The notes under the pieces are model-generated. The model searched no databases. It was not told where the DNA came from and saw nothing but the letters and a program-made list of their open reading frames with translations. The translations under genes were made by a program, and so were the position numbers. Shown here piece by piece: positions 1 to 8,359 of a DNA stretch of 64,000 nt (position 1 is its first letter; each line of letters starts with the position of its first letter). This stretch comes from G964020105 sp964020105. Lineage in GTDB: Bacteria; Pseudomonadota; Alphaproteobacteria; WRAU01; Hepatincolaceae. Where the stretch lies: the NCBI GenBank assembly GCA_964020105.1, contig OZ026535.1, positions 1,319,407-1,383,406 on the forward strand, written 5' to 3'.

Positions 1-247
1 CTAAAACTATAGAAGGTAATCCTGCTCCACTACCAAGATCTGCTATTTTTAAATGCTCTTTGTTTTTGATGAATTTAATTAATTGTAGAGAATCTATAAT
101 ATGACGCTCCCATATGTTCTGTATGCTATTATTACTGATTAGATTCATTTTTTTTTGCCAAAAAAGTAAAATCCTTACGTATTCTTCTAGTTTGTCAATA
201 TGATTACTTTCTATGAAAAAATCTTTCTTAATACGATCTGTTAGCAT
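1..247 (-). CDS. rsmG: 16S rRNA (guanine-527-N7)-methyltransferase RsmG, N-terminal part
   Basis: Only the first 82 codons lie in the window; the gene runs off at position 1. From the ATG at 247 the translation shows FWQKKMNLIS, then WERHIIDSLQ, then the SAM-binding motif ADLGSGAGLP, in the order and spacing expected of RsmG (GidB). The enzyme methylates G527 of 16S rRNA. The start overlaps the 3' end of mnmG by 20 bases, so the two are translationally close, as in the common mnmG-rsmG-parA-parB arrangement. parA and parB would be expected just beyond position 1; that is inference from family gene order and is not seen here. Confidence 0.93.
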   Translation of the reverse strand, partial: MLTDRIKKDFFIESNHIDKLEEYVRILLFWQKKMNLISNNSIQNIWERHIIDSLQLIKFIKNKEHLKIADLGSGAGLPSIVL

Positions 248-2129
248 GTTCTAACTTACTGGCTAAATTATTGCTTTTTCTAATGTAGGCAAGCAAAACT
301 ATGGCTGAAGATGGAGTTGCTCCTCTTATGCGCATGGCTGCTCCTATGGTTGTGGGTTTAATTTTAGCAAATTTTTCCACTAGTTCAGAGGAAAGACCAT
401 CAATTTTTTTGTAGTCTATGTTTTCAGGAATCTTCAGATTTTCTTCTTTTTCATATGTATTAATTTCTTCTTCTTGTTTTTTTAAATAATGAAAATACTT
501 ACAATCCGTATTGATAAGCTCCATTATATTAGATGGAATCTCCTGTAATTCGGGATAAATTTTCTTAATATCCTCAATAGATATGGTGGAAAAGGCTAGA
601 ATCTCTAAAATATTTCTTTTTATACCGTCCTGATTAACTGGCAGTCCATGGCTAGCCAAATAATTAGGAGTGCTAATTATTTTAGCCATTTTATCTTTAT
701 AAAAATTTATTTTTTCATTTTTATCTTTAAAGCATTCATAACGCTCCCTGCTAACTATGCCAAAATCATAACCTTTTTGAGTTAACCGTATATCTGCATT
801 ATCAGCCCGTAAAAGCATTCTATATTCTGCCCTTGAGCTAAACATCCTATATGGCTCTGACACTCCTTGATGAATTAAATCATCAATCATAACCCCTATA
901 TAAGCTTCATTTCGCTTAAGAATAAAAGATTCTCCATTGCTATTAATTGCTTGTATCGCCGCATTAACACCCGCCATTAATCCTTGTCCTGCTGCTTCTT
1001 CATAGCCTGTTGTTCCATTTATTTGCCCAGCAAAAAATAAATTTTTAATCTTTTTTGTTTCTAAAGAAGCTTTTAATTCCTGCGGATTAACATAATCATA
1101 CTCTATGGCATAACCAGGCCTGATAACTTTAACCTTCTCTAAGCCTAACATGGTTCTAATGAATTTTTCTTGCACATCCGCAGGAAGAGACGTTGATATA
1201 CCATTAGGATAAACAGTATCATCATCCAGTCCCTCTGGTTCAAGAAAAATCTGATGCCCTGTTTTATCAGCAAAACGTACTACTTTATCCTCAATTGACG
1301 GACAATACCTCGGGCCAACTCCAGAAATATTACCGCTATACATGGCAGATTTACCAAGATTATCTTTAATTATCTGATGTGTATTAGCATTGGTTTCAGT
1401 TAGATAACACGATATTTGCGGTACAGTTATTTTATCAGTCATAAAAGAAAATGGTTTTGGTTGCAAGTCTGCATCTTGTTTTATTAAAACTTCCCAATTA
1501 ATTGTTTTGCCATCCAAACGTGCTGGTGTACCAGTTTTTAATCTAGCCACTTCAAAGTTCATTTTTTTTAGAAATTGTCCCAATCCCAAAGAAGCTTTAG
1601 CATTATATCTTCCAGCAGAATAATTATTCTCTCCCATATGGATAACTCCATTAAGAAATGTACCTGTAGTTAACACCGCTGTCTTTGTAATTATCTTAAC
1701 ACTTCCCACCATAACCACATATTTAACCCTATTATCTACAATTTCTATATCCTCAACCTCTCCAACCAATATATGAAAATTATATTGCTTCTTATAAATC
1801 TCTAAGGTTTCACGTGAAACCTTTTTATAAAGCTTTCTATCCGCCTGTGCCCTTGGACCCTGCACAGCACTCCCTTTTGATGCATTCAACACTCTGAACT
1901 GTATACCAGACCTATCTATTATTTTACCCATAACCCCATCAAGGGCATCTATCTCTCTTACTATATGACCCTTGCCTAATCCACCTATCGCCGGATTACA
2001 CGACATCTCTCCTATGTCCTCCTCAGATAAAGTTATTAAAAGAGTTTTTGCACCATATCTTGCTGCCGCAGTACATGCCTCAACTCCAGCGTGACCACCT
2101 CCAATAACAATAACATCATATTCTTCCAT
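228..2129 (-). CDS. mnmG: tRNA uridine-5-carboxymethylaminomethyl modification enzyme MnmG (GidA)
   Basis: A 633-residue FAD protein of full family length. The N-terminal dinucleotide-binding motif GGGHAG is at residues 10-15, followed by the family signature with GGLGKGHIVREIDALDG and by SKGSAVQGPRAQADR. The RYCPSIEDKVVRF segment carries the conserved catalytic-region cysteine. MnmG acts with MnmE to put the cmnm5 group on wobble U34 of certain tRNAs. It lies in a minus-strand run after mnmE, separated by a small membrane-protein gene, and overlaps rsmG. The ATG at 2129 gives the expected MEEYDVIVIGGG start. The codons for KVSRET also form a perfect parS-like palindrome (listed separately). 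Confidence 0.98.
   Translation of the reverse strand: MEEYDVIVIGGGHAGVEACTAAARYGAKTLLITLSEEDIGEMSCNPAIGGLGKGHIVREIDALDGVMGKIIDRSGIQFRVLNASKGSAVQGPRAQADRKLYKKVSRETLEIYKKQYNFHILVGEVEDIEIVDNRVKYVVMVGSVKIITKTAVLTTGTFLNGVIHMGENNYSAGRYNAKASLGLGQFLKKMNFEVARLKTGTPARLDGKTINWEVLIKQDADLQPKPFSFMTDKITVPQISCYLTETNANTHQIIKDNLGKSAMYSGNISGVGPRYCPSIEDKVVRFADKTGHQIFLEPEGLDDDTVYPNGISTSLPADVQEKFIRTMLGLEKVKVIRPGYAIEYDYVNPQELKASLETKKIKNLFFAGQINGTTGYEEAAGQGLMAGVNAAIQAINSNGESFILKRNEAYIGVMIDDLIHQGVSEPYRMFSSRAEYRMLLRADNADIRLTQKGYDFGIVSRERYECFKDKNEKINFYKDKMAKIISTPNYLASHGLPVNQDGIKRNILEILAFSTISIEDIKKIYPELQEIPSNIMELINTDCKYFHYLKKQEEEINTYEKEENLKIPENIDYKKIDGLSSELVEKFAKIKPTTIGAAMRIRGATPSSAIVLLAYIRKSNNLASKLEHANRSY
1804..1823. 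promoter_or_regulatory. parS: parS-like ParB-binding palindrome inside mnmG
   Basis: A perfect 20-base palindrome whose 16-base core GGTTTCACGTGAAACC differs from the widely conserved parS consensus TGTTTCACGTGAAACA only at the second-to-edge symmetric change (T/A edge pair replaced by G/C). It lies within codons of mnmG, about 3.5 kb from the probable origin and next to rsmG, after which parA-parB usually follow in Alphaproteobacteria. ParB binding here is inferred from sequence and location. Confidence 0.85.
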
Positions 2130-2147
2130 TTATTACTCTCTATACTC

Positions 2148-2546
2148 TTACTTAAATATAAACTTTTTTAATATTATATACATATATAATGATACTCCAA
2201 CTATACTTACTAATCCTACTATATTTTTATCCATGAATATTTTTTGTAAAATTATAAATATCAATGCACTTATTACTATATTAGAAATATATAATAATGC
2301 CGTCTTGAAAATCTCTTGCACATAATTAGTGCTTTTTATTGCAAATACTAAATATTTCATAGTAACGTATAATAATGAAATTTGTATCACAGCCATTATA
2401 ATTAACGACAAGTACAGATAATCTCTATAAAATAAATTAATTACTAAAAACACAAACACCATATACGAAATTATTATGTTTAATAGTGTTATTATCGTAA
2501 ATCTTAAAACTTCCGGTATCTTAAAATATAAATTAATTAACGTCAC
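2148..2546 (-). CDS. Small four-helix membrane protein, GtrA-like
   Basis: This is a 132-residue, very hydrophobic protein with four predicted membrane segments, roughly residues 13-36, 42-62, 80-102 and 108-127. The pattern VLRFTIITLLNIIISY near the N-terminus, MKYLVFA after helix 2 and the basic C-terminal KKFIFK resemble the GtrA family, whose members assist flipping or transfer of lipid-linked sugars. The match is by pattern only and is weak in sequence. It sits between mnmE and mnmG, 18 bases upstream of mnmG on the same strand, where most relatives have no gene. A generic small membrane protein is the alternative. Confidence 0.55.
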   Translation of the reverse strand: MTLINLYFKIPEVLRFTIITLLNIIISYMVFVFLVINLFYRDYLYLSLIIMAVIQISLLYVTMKYLVFAIKSTNYVQEIFKTALLYISNIVISALIFIILQKIFMDKNIVGLVSIVGVSLYMYIILKKFIFK

Positions 2547-2625
2547 ACTTATTCTCCCTTTTCTTATTTGAATATAAGAATGATCAATACTAAAGTGAAA
2601 AATACTTACTATTACAACCTTGTAA

Positions 2626-3954
2626 CTACTTACCTATACAAAATTTACTGAATATTATACCTAGTATCTCTTCTATATCAATCTTTCCCATGATTTTACC
2701 TATGCCATTTAATGCTAATCTTAAATGTAAAGCAGAAATTATAATATCATTGCTAGTTTCTTGCGCAAAATTTAATTCCTCTAAACAACCTAAGATTATA
2801 TTTTTATGCCTTTGTTGCAATATAATAGGATGTTCATACAATGCAGTTATATCTTCTAATTTACTTACAAACGCCTTTTTAAATTTATCTAATCCCTCTA
2901 AAGATCTTAATGATATTAAATATTCCCCTGTTTTACTATCTATATTAGGATTTATATCTATTTTATTTATTAATAAAAAACTATTTTCATCCACGTACTT
3001 TTGCACATTAGCATACGATTTCTCAAAATTTGTAGCATCTAACATAATTATCTTTATATCAGCTTGTTTAGCCTTTTCAATCGCTCTTTTAATCCCTTCT
3101 TTTTCAATTATATCCTCTGACTCTCTAATGCCAGCAGTATCAGATAATAACACAGGAAATCCCTCAACGTCCAAAAATACTTCTATAACGTCCCTTGTTG
3201 TTCCCTCTATCTCAGATACTATTGCAACATCCTTACCAGATAAATAATTTATTAATGTAGATTTACCAACATTAGCACTTCCTATTATTGCAACAACTAT
3301 TCCCTCCCTAATTTTTTTTATACTATCAGAGTAATCTACTTGATTTTTCATCTCTATAATCAAATTGTTAATATTCTCTTTTGCAAGTATAAATGTATCC
3401 TCCGGAATTTCTTGATCTGAAAAATCTATTGTTGCCTCGTAAAAAGCTAATGTATTCTTTAGCTCCTCATACCACTTATTATATTTTCCACCAATCTCTC
3501 CTGTTAACTCCCTTAATGATTGCTTCCTTTGTAAGGTAGTTTGTGCATTAATTAAATCTAATATACCCTCTGCTTGTAATATGTCTATCTTACCTTTTTC
3601 AAGTGCTATCCTAGTAAATTCACCAGGTTCAGCCAATCTATGATTATCCATAAGTGACAATGTATACAGCAAATCTTTAATCACAGCCACAGAACCATGT
3701 ACGTGATATTCTACTAAAATCTCTCCGGTGTAACTTTTTCCCTCAGGAAAAACAACCACCAATGCCTTATCTATTATATTATCTTCACTATCATAGATAT
3801 AACTTAAAGTCATCTGAGAAAATTTAAAATTATCTCTTTTAGTTAATTTTTTTAAACCTTTTAAAGCTGAAACGCCAGACACTCTTATTACAGCAATCGC
3901 AGATCTGGCAAAAGCCGTTGACAGTGCAAATACTGTGTTTTTTCCCATACTCAT
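2626..3954 (-). CDS. mnmE: tRNA modification GTPase MnmE (TrmE)
   Basis: A 442-residue protein with the full MnmE layout. The N-terminal tetrahydrofolate-binding domain starts at the canonical TVFALSTAFARSAIAVIRVSG region. A helical middle region follows, then an inserted G domain with P-loop GSANVGKST near residue 224, DTAGIRES as the G3 region, and NKID as G4. The protein ends in FCIGK, the invariant C-terminal C-x-GK motif required for activity. It partners MnmG in wobble-uridine modification. It follows rho with only 8 bases between them, so the two are probably co-transcribed. Confidence 0.98.
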   Translation of the reverse strand: MSMGKNTVFALSTAFARSAIAVIRVSGVSALKGLKKLTKRDNFKFSQMTLSYIYDSEDNIIDKALVVVFPEGKSYTGEILVEYHVHGSVAVIKDLLYTLSLMDNHRLAEPGEFTRIALEKGKIDILQAEGILDLINAQTTLQRKQSLRELTGEIGGKYNKWYEELKNTLAFYEATIDFSDQEIPEDTFILAKENINNLIIEMKNQVDYSDSIKKIREGIVVAIIGSANVGKSTLINYLSGKDVAIVSEIEGTTRDVIEVFLDVEGFPVLLSDTAGIRESEDIIEKEGIKRAIEKAKQADIKIIMLDATNFEKSYANVQKYVDENSFLLINKIDINPNIDSKTGEYLISLRSLEGLDKFKKAFVSKLEDITALYEHPIILQQRHKNIILGCLEELNFAQETSNDIIISALHLRLALNGIGKIMGKIDIEEILGIIFSKFCIGK

Positions 3955-3962
3955 TCATCTGA

Positions 3963-5228
3963 TTATGAATTCATATTTTGAAAAAAATCTTCGTTAGTTT
4001 TATAAACCTTCATTTTATCTAGAAGAAAATCCATAGAATCACTAACTCCCATTTGTATTAGTATTCTTCTAAGTACCCACATCCTCTGTAAAACCATTGG
4101 CTCAAGAAGCAACTCTTCCTTTCTTGTACCAGATTTTGTAATGTCTACTGATGGAAAAACTCTTTTATCCGATAATTTTCTATCAAGAATAATTTCAGCA
4201 TTACCTGTACCCTTAAATTCCTCAAATATAACCTCATCCATCCGCGATCCAGTTTCTATTAATGCTGTGGATATTATTGTTAAGGATCCTCCTTCTTCAA
4301 TATTTCTAGCTGCCCCAAAAAATCTCTTTGGTTTCTGTAATGCGTTAGCATCTACTCCTCCTGTTAATACCTTTCCAGAAGAAGGTACAACCGTATTATA
4401 TGCTCTGGCAAGTCTAGTTATGGAATCCAACAGAATAACCACATCTTTTTTATTCTCAACTAATCTTTTTGCCTTCTCTAAAACCATTTCCGCCACCTGC
4501 ACGTGCCTTGTAGCAGGCTCATCAAAAGTTGAACTTATAACTTCTCCCTTAACAGATCTCATCATATCTGTCACCTCCTCAGGTCTTTCATCTATCAGTA
4601 ACACCATTAGATAACACTCAGGATAGTTTCTTGATATGGAGTTAGCAATATTCTGTAACATAACTGTCTTACCTGTCCTAGGTGGCGCCACAATTAATGC
4701 CCTCTGTCCCTTCCCTATTGGGGCCACAAGATCTAAAATCCTCCCTGTACAATCTTTTGCTCCACTTGTTTCCATTATCAATCTCGACTCAGGATATAAA
4801 GGTGTTAAATTATCAAAAGTTATTCTTTGCTTTAATGCATTGATATCCTGGAAATTTACTTGATTTATCTTAGATAGTGCAAAGTATTTTTCTGAATCTT
4901 TTGGTGATCTAATTTCTCCCTTTATCGTATCTCCAGTTTTTAATCCCATCTTCCTGATCTGACTAGGTGATACATAAATATCGTCAGGTCCAGGTAAATA
5001 GTTGGATTCTGAACTCCTTAAAAATCCATAACCATCCATTAAAACTTCCAGTACTCCTTGCCCTACAGTAGTTATCTCTTTTTCTGTTAATTTTTTTAAT
5101 ATTGAAAACATAAGGTCTTGTTTTCTTAAATCAGCGGGATTTTCTATCTCTAGTTGAGATGCAAAATCTACTAAAGATGGTAAAGATTTACTTTTCAATT
5201 CACTTAAATTTTTTACATTAGTATCCAT
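3963..5228 (-). CDS. rho: Transcription termination factor Rho
   Basis: A 421-residue protein matching Rho throughout. It has an N-terminal Rho-N helical region, a cold-shock-like RNA-binding domain with GYGFLRS and YVSPSQIRKMGL, then the RecA-like ATPase with Walker A APPRTGKT near residue 180, and VLLIDERPEEVTDM. The Q-loop and R-loop region contains DSITRLARAYN and GGVDANALQKPKRFFGAARN. The hexameric helicase ends Rho-dependent transcripts. It is the first gene leftward from the probable origin and heads the minus-strand run with mnmE. Confidence 0.98.
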   Translation of the reverse strand: MDTNVKNLSELKSKSLPSLVDFASQLEIENPADLRKQDLMFSILKKLTEKEITTVGQGVLEVLMDGYGFLRSSESNYLPGPDDIYVSPSQIRKMGLKTGDTIKGEIRSPKDSEKYFALSKINQVNFQDINALKQRITFDNLTPLYPESRLIMETSGAKDCTGRILDLVAPIGKGQRALIVAPPRTGKTVMLQNIANSISRNYPECYLMVLLIDERPEEVTDMMRSVKGEVISSTFDEPATRHVQVAEMVLEKAKRLVENKKDVVILLDSITRLARAYNTVVPSSGKVLTGGVDANALQKPKRFFGAARNIEEGGSLTIISTALIETGSRMDEVIFEEFKGTGNAEIILDRKLSDKRVFPSVDITKSGTRKEELLLEPMVLQRMWVLRRILIQMGVSDSMDFLLDKMKVYKTNEDFFQNMNS

Positions 5229-5451
5229 TATTTATACTCTATACATTATTGGATTTTTAAAGGAAGATATTAACAATTTGTTGGTGGAAATAATTTTCAC
5301 TATTTAACATAGAAAAGTTATCAAGAAAAATCAAGAGAAAATAATTTTATTTCTACATTATAGTTTTAATAATAGCATACTAAGATAATAATAAGATATA
5401 AAAAAATAGTAGATAGTAGTAATACCTGTGGAAACTATTTATGAAGATTTA

Positions 5452-5467
5452 TTAACATTTAGTTAAC
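5452..5467 (+). promoter_or_regulatory. CtrA-type binding box 1
   Basis: TTAA-CATTTAG-TTAAC matches the full CtrA consensus TTAA-N7-TTAAC on the plus strand. It lies in the probable origin. Confidence 0.65.
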
Positions 5468-5516
5468 ATTTTTAATTGGACTTGTAGTATAATAAAGACA
5501 AGGTCTGCTCGTGTTT

Positions 5517-5532
5517 GTTAACATATTGTTAA
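5517..5532 (-). promoter_or_regulatory. CtrA-type binding box 2
   Basis: Read on the minus strand, this is TTAA-CAATATG-TTAAC, again the full consensus. It is also TTAA-N7-TTAA on the plus strand. It lies 49 bases after box 1. Confidence 0.65.
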
Positions 5533-5548
5533 AAAAATTTTTCTTTTA

Positions 5549-5563
5549 TTAATATCCTGTTAA
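5549..5563. promoter_or_regulatory. CtrA-type binding box 3
   Basis: TTAA-TATCCTG-TTAA has the correct seven-base spacing but lacks the terminal C on either strand, so it is a slightly weaker match than boxes 1 and 2. Confidence 0.55.
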
Positions 5564-5659
5564 TAAAAATTTCTTAATTGTTAACAAAAAATAATTACAC
5601 AACAATTACACAGGTTGAGTAGCACAGTGCTAAGAGGATTTTAAATAGATGGTCAACAC

Positions 5660-6427
5660 ATGGCTAAATATGGGTTAGTAGGTAATAATATAAAATATTC
5701 CTTATCGCCAAAAATATATGGATTATGGTTTAAAAAATATCAATTAATCCATACTTATGATTTATTAGATATTCCTATACTAAGCTTTTCTGAGGATTTT
5801 TTAAAGAATCTCTTTTATAATGAAGGTTATATTGCTTTAAATTTCACTAAACCCTTTAAAGAGAGGGCTAATGATTTTTGTTTTAAAAAATCAACAGAAG
5901 TTAATTATATAAAATCCATCAATACACTATGTTATAATAATAATCAGTTAATGGCCTATAACACAGATTATAAAGGTCTATTAGATTCTTTTACACACTA
6001 CCAATTAAATTTTCATACTAAAAACATTCTTATCTTAGGAGCAGGGGGAGCTTGTAAGGCTTTATTATACGCTCTAAAAGATAAAAATACCAATATATAT
6101 ATATATAATCGCTCTGCAGAGAGGCTAAAAGAAACAGTTGAAATATTTCAAGATATGGGAATTATTATTTATAATAATTCCATTCATAAAAATTTCCATA
6201 TGATTTTTAATACAACTTCTGCCGATTTTCAAGAGGTATTAAATGCCTTATCTATTAAAATTAATGATACCACCTTATATTATGATCTAAACTATCATCA
6301 TAGTGGGGATCAATTATCAAAACAAAACTATATTGATGGAAAGGCTATGTTATTATATCAAGCAAGTCATAATTTCCACTTATATTTTGGCATTAAACCT
6401 AAGGTAACCCTAGGTGATAAAATATGA
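5660..6427 (+). CDS. aroE: Shikimate dehydrogenase AroE
   Basis: A 255-residue enzyme that reduces 3-dehydroshikimate to shikimate with NADPH. The shikimate-binding serines are in YSLSP (residues 13-17). The catalytic lysine is K67 in NFTKPFK. The pocket motif YNTDYKG carries the conserved Asp. The NADP-binding Rossmann motif ILGAGGACKA is near residue 130, followed by YNRS. An earlier ATG at 5649 is in another frame. It is the first rightward gene from the probable origin and overlaps coaE by 4 bases (ATGA). It is slightly short for the family but complete at both ends. Confidence 0.95.
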   Translation: MAKYGLVGNNIKYSLSPKIYGLWFKKYQLIHTYDLLDIPILSFSEDFLKNLFYNEGYIALNFTKPFKERANDFCFKKSTEVNYIKSINTLCYNNNQLMAYNTDYKGLLDSFTHYQLNFHTKNILILGAGGACKALLYALKDKNTNIYIYNRSAERLKETVEIFQDMGIIIYNNSIHKNFHMIFNTTSADFQEVLNALSIKINDTTLYYDLNYHHSGDQLSKQNYIDGKAMLLYQASHNFHLYFGIKPKVTLGDKI

Positions 6428-7014
6428 AGGTAGTGGGAATCACAGGATTAATAGGATGTGGTAAAAGTACGGTGACACAAATTTTTGCGGAAAGTGGATT
6501 TTTATCTTTTAATGCTGATAACTACGTTAGGGATTTGAATTCTAAGAAAGAGATTATAGATGAAATAAAAAAATCTTTTCCAAGAAGTGTTATCAATGGA
6601 GTTTTGCAAAAAGATATTTTAAAGAAAGAGCTTTTTTTAAACTATAGCCAAAAGATAAGAATTTTAGAATCCATTTATCATCCTTATGTCATCAAAGAAG
6701 TTAAAAATTTTTTACTAATCAATCAAGGGTTATTAAGAAAGCAGATAGTTCTTGAGATACCTTTATTATTTGAAGCAGAACTAGACAAGCTATGTGGTTA
6801 TACAGTTTTAGTAAAATGCAGTAAAGAAAATCAAGTAGCAAGAGTACTCTCTAGAGGCAATATGGATCTTGATAGTTTAGAAAAAGTGATGCATAAACAA
6901 GGAGATACAAAAGATAAAGAAAAAAAAGCTACCTTTATAATAAATAATGATGGAAGTTTAGAAAAATTAAGACTACATGTAACAAATATAGTAAACAGGA
7001 TTAAAAATGAATAG
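6424..7014 (+). CDS. coaE: Dephospho-CoA kinase CoaE
   Basis: A 196-residue P-loop kinase for the last step of coenzyme A synthesis. The Walker A GLIGCGKST spans residues 8-16. The DNYV segment (FNADNYVRDL) and the LLFEA segment (EIPLLFEAELDKLC) are typical of the family and line the acceptor site. The start codon overlaps the aroE stop by 4 bases, and the 3' end overlaps dnaQ by 8 bases, so the three genes are translationally linked in the order aroE-coaE-dnaQ, which is conserved in Alphaproteobacteria. Confidence 0.96.
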   Translation: MKVVGITGLIGCGKSTVTQIFAESGFLSFNADNYVRDLNSKKEIIDEIKKSFPRSVINGVLQKDILKKELFLNYSQKIRILESIYHPYVIKEVKNFLLINQGLLRKQIVLEIPLLFEAELDKLCGYTVLVKCSKENQVARVLSRGNMDLDSLEKVMHKQGDTKDKEKKATFIINNDGSLEKLRLHVTNIVNRIKNE

Positions 7015-7693
7015 GAAGATATTATTAGATCTGGAAACCACAGGTCTTTCCCATAAAAATGGCGATAAGATAATAGAAATTGCAGCCATAGAATTACATG
7101 ATGATCATTTAATTGGGAAGGAGTATCACAGATATATAAATCCTAAAAGGAGTATTCCCAAAGAAGCTACAGCTGTGCACGGAATAAAAGATATGGATGT
7201 TGCCAACTCTCCCACATTTGCTGATATATCTGATGAGTTTTTGAAATTCATAGGAGATTCTGCTATAATAGCACACAATGCTACTTTCGATATGGGATTC
7301 ATAAATGCCGAATTAGCAGAATGTGGCAAAGACGCCTATAGTGAAGATAGATCCATAGATACACTAAAAATCGCGCAGGTAGTATTTCCTGGGCAGAGAA
7401 ATAGGCTTGATGATTTATGTAAACGCTTCAATATAGATAATAGTAGTAGGAAAGAAAACCACGGAGCCCTTATTGATACAAGGCTTCTTGCGGAAGTTTA
7501 TATAAAATTACTTAGTGAGAAAAATAAGGATTATGGTGATTCTCTAAGGGGGCACTCTAAAGATAGTGAGGTTTTATTAAAGGATTATAAAACTAATTTT
7601 CCTAAGAGGAGTTTCCCATTAAGTGAACTAGAAGAAGCAAATCATAAAGAATTTGTAAAGAGCATTAATGGTCAACTATGGTTAAAACAATAA
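7007..7693 (+). CDS. dnaQ: DNA polymerase III epsilon subunit (3'-5' proofreading exonuclease)
   Basis: A 228-residue DEDDh exonuclease. Exo I is LDLETTGL (D8, E10). Exo II is HNATFDMGF. Exo III is HGALIDTRLLAEVY with the general-base His and the last Asp. Proofreading for the replicative polymerase is the expected role, bound to the alpha subunit through the C-terminal tail. It overlaps coaE by 8 bases. In many relatives secB follows at this point; here the next gene is the Tim44-like protein instead. Confidence 0.96.
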   Translation: MNRKILLDLETTGLSHKNGDKIIEIAAIELHDDHLIGKEYHRYINPKRSIPKEATAVHGIKDMDVANSPTFADISDEFLKFIGDSAIIAHNATFDMGFINAELAECGKDAYSEDRSIDTLKIAQVVFPGQRNRLDDLCKRFNIDNSSRKENHGALIDTRLLAEVYIKLLSEKNKDYGDSLRGHSKDSEVLLKDYKTNFPKRSFPLSELEEANHKEFVKSINGQLWLKQ

Positions 7694-7711
7694 AATAATG
7701 GAGATACTTTT

Positions 7712-8353
7712 ATGGACGCGGTCCTTCAATACATAGATCTAATAGTATTAGCAGCCTTAGCTGTAGTTTTATTTTTTATTTTCAAAAGAATGATAGGCAA
7801 AAAAATTGGTTATCAGAAAAACACCCTTGGTGGTGCTATTCCTGTACAAAATGTACCTACAAAAGCATTAGAGGTTGAAAGCTTTAAATATCCTGATGGT
7901 AGCTTATATCATAAGATGGAAATTATAGAAAGGGCAGATTCTTCATTTAAGAAACAAGACTTTATAGAATCAGCTAAAAAAGCTTTTGAAATGATAAGTA
8001 GTGCTTTTTACAACAATAATATACAGATAATCCAAAATTTTGTGACCACTAAAATATATGATGCTTTTTCTGAAGTTGTAAATCAAAGGGCAAAAGAAGG
8101 GAAAGCTCTGCAGATACAAATTAAAAAGTTCTTACTTGTGGATTTAGTAGATATCAAGATAGATGAAAATAGTAATGCTTATATATCTGTAAAATATGTA
8201 ACAGAGCAGTCAAGGATTGAACATTCTTCTGAATTAGATCTATCTGAGACAAAACAAAATCAGAATCTAATAAAAGAGATTACAGAGATATGGACTTTTA
8301 CTAAAAATTTGAAAGAAAATGTTTCAATTTGGAAATTAGCACAAACTCGTTAG
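7712..8353 (+). CDS. Tim44/TimB-like domain protein, membrane-anchored
   Basis: A 213-residue protein with one N-terminal membrane helix (about residues 9-28, LIVLAALAVVLFFIFKR) and a C-terminal Tim44-like domain. The region from FIESAKKAFEMISSAF through ISVKYVTEQSRIEHSSE to TEIWTFTKN follows the pattern of the alphaproteobacterial TimA/TimB proteins. Those are relatives of the mitochondrial import-motor anchor Tim44; their bacterial role is thought to be at the inner membrane but is not settled. It sits 18 bases after dnaQ and 6 before the Smr gene, matching the conserved alphaproteobacterial cluster. Confidence 0.88.
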   Translation: MDAVLQYIDLIVLAALAVVLFFIFKRMIGKKIGYQKNTLGGAIPVQNVPTKALEVESFKYPDGSLYHKMEIIERADSSFKKQDFIESAKKAFEMISSAFYNNNIQIIQNFVTTKIYDAFSEVVNQRAKEGKALQIQIKKFLLVDLVDIKIDENSNAYISVKYVTEQSRIEHSSELDLSETKQNQNLIKEITEIWTFTKNLKENVSIWKLAQTR

Positions 8354-8359
8354 TAATTC

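Larger units (their letters stand above)
5229..5659. other. oriC: Probable chromosomal replication origin (oriC), divergent rho/aroE gap
   Basis: This 431-base, extremely AT-rich region has no gene and separates leftward (rho) from rightward (aroE) transcription. Relatives such as Caulobacter carry their origin in the same neighbourhood, between the hemE/rho/mnmE/mnmG/parAB side and the maf/aroE/coaE/dnaQ side. It holds three TTAA-N7-TTAA boxes (5452-5467, 5517-5532, 5549-5563), the CtrA recognition pattern known from Caulobacter and Rickettsia origins. A fourth degenerate one, TTAA-N7-TTGG, is at 5270-5284, and a TTAA-N3-TTAAC pair is at 5574-5585. DnaA boxes are poor: the best I see is TGTGGAAAC at about 5427-5435 (7 of 9 on the reverse strand). 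The call therefore rests on context and CtrA boxes. Confidence 0.72.

Noticed and set aside
2690..3247. Plus-strand open frame of 185 codons opposite mnmE
   Set aside because: It is antisense to well-conserved mnmE, and its translation resembles no protein.
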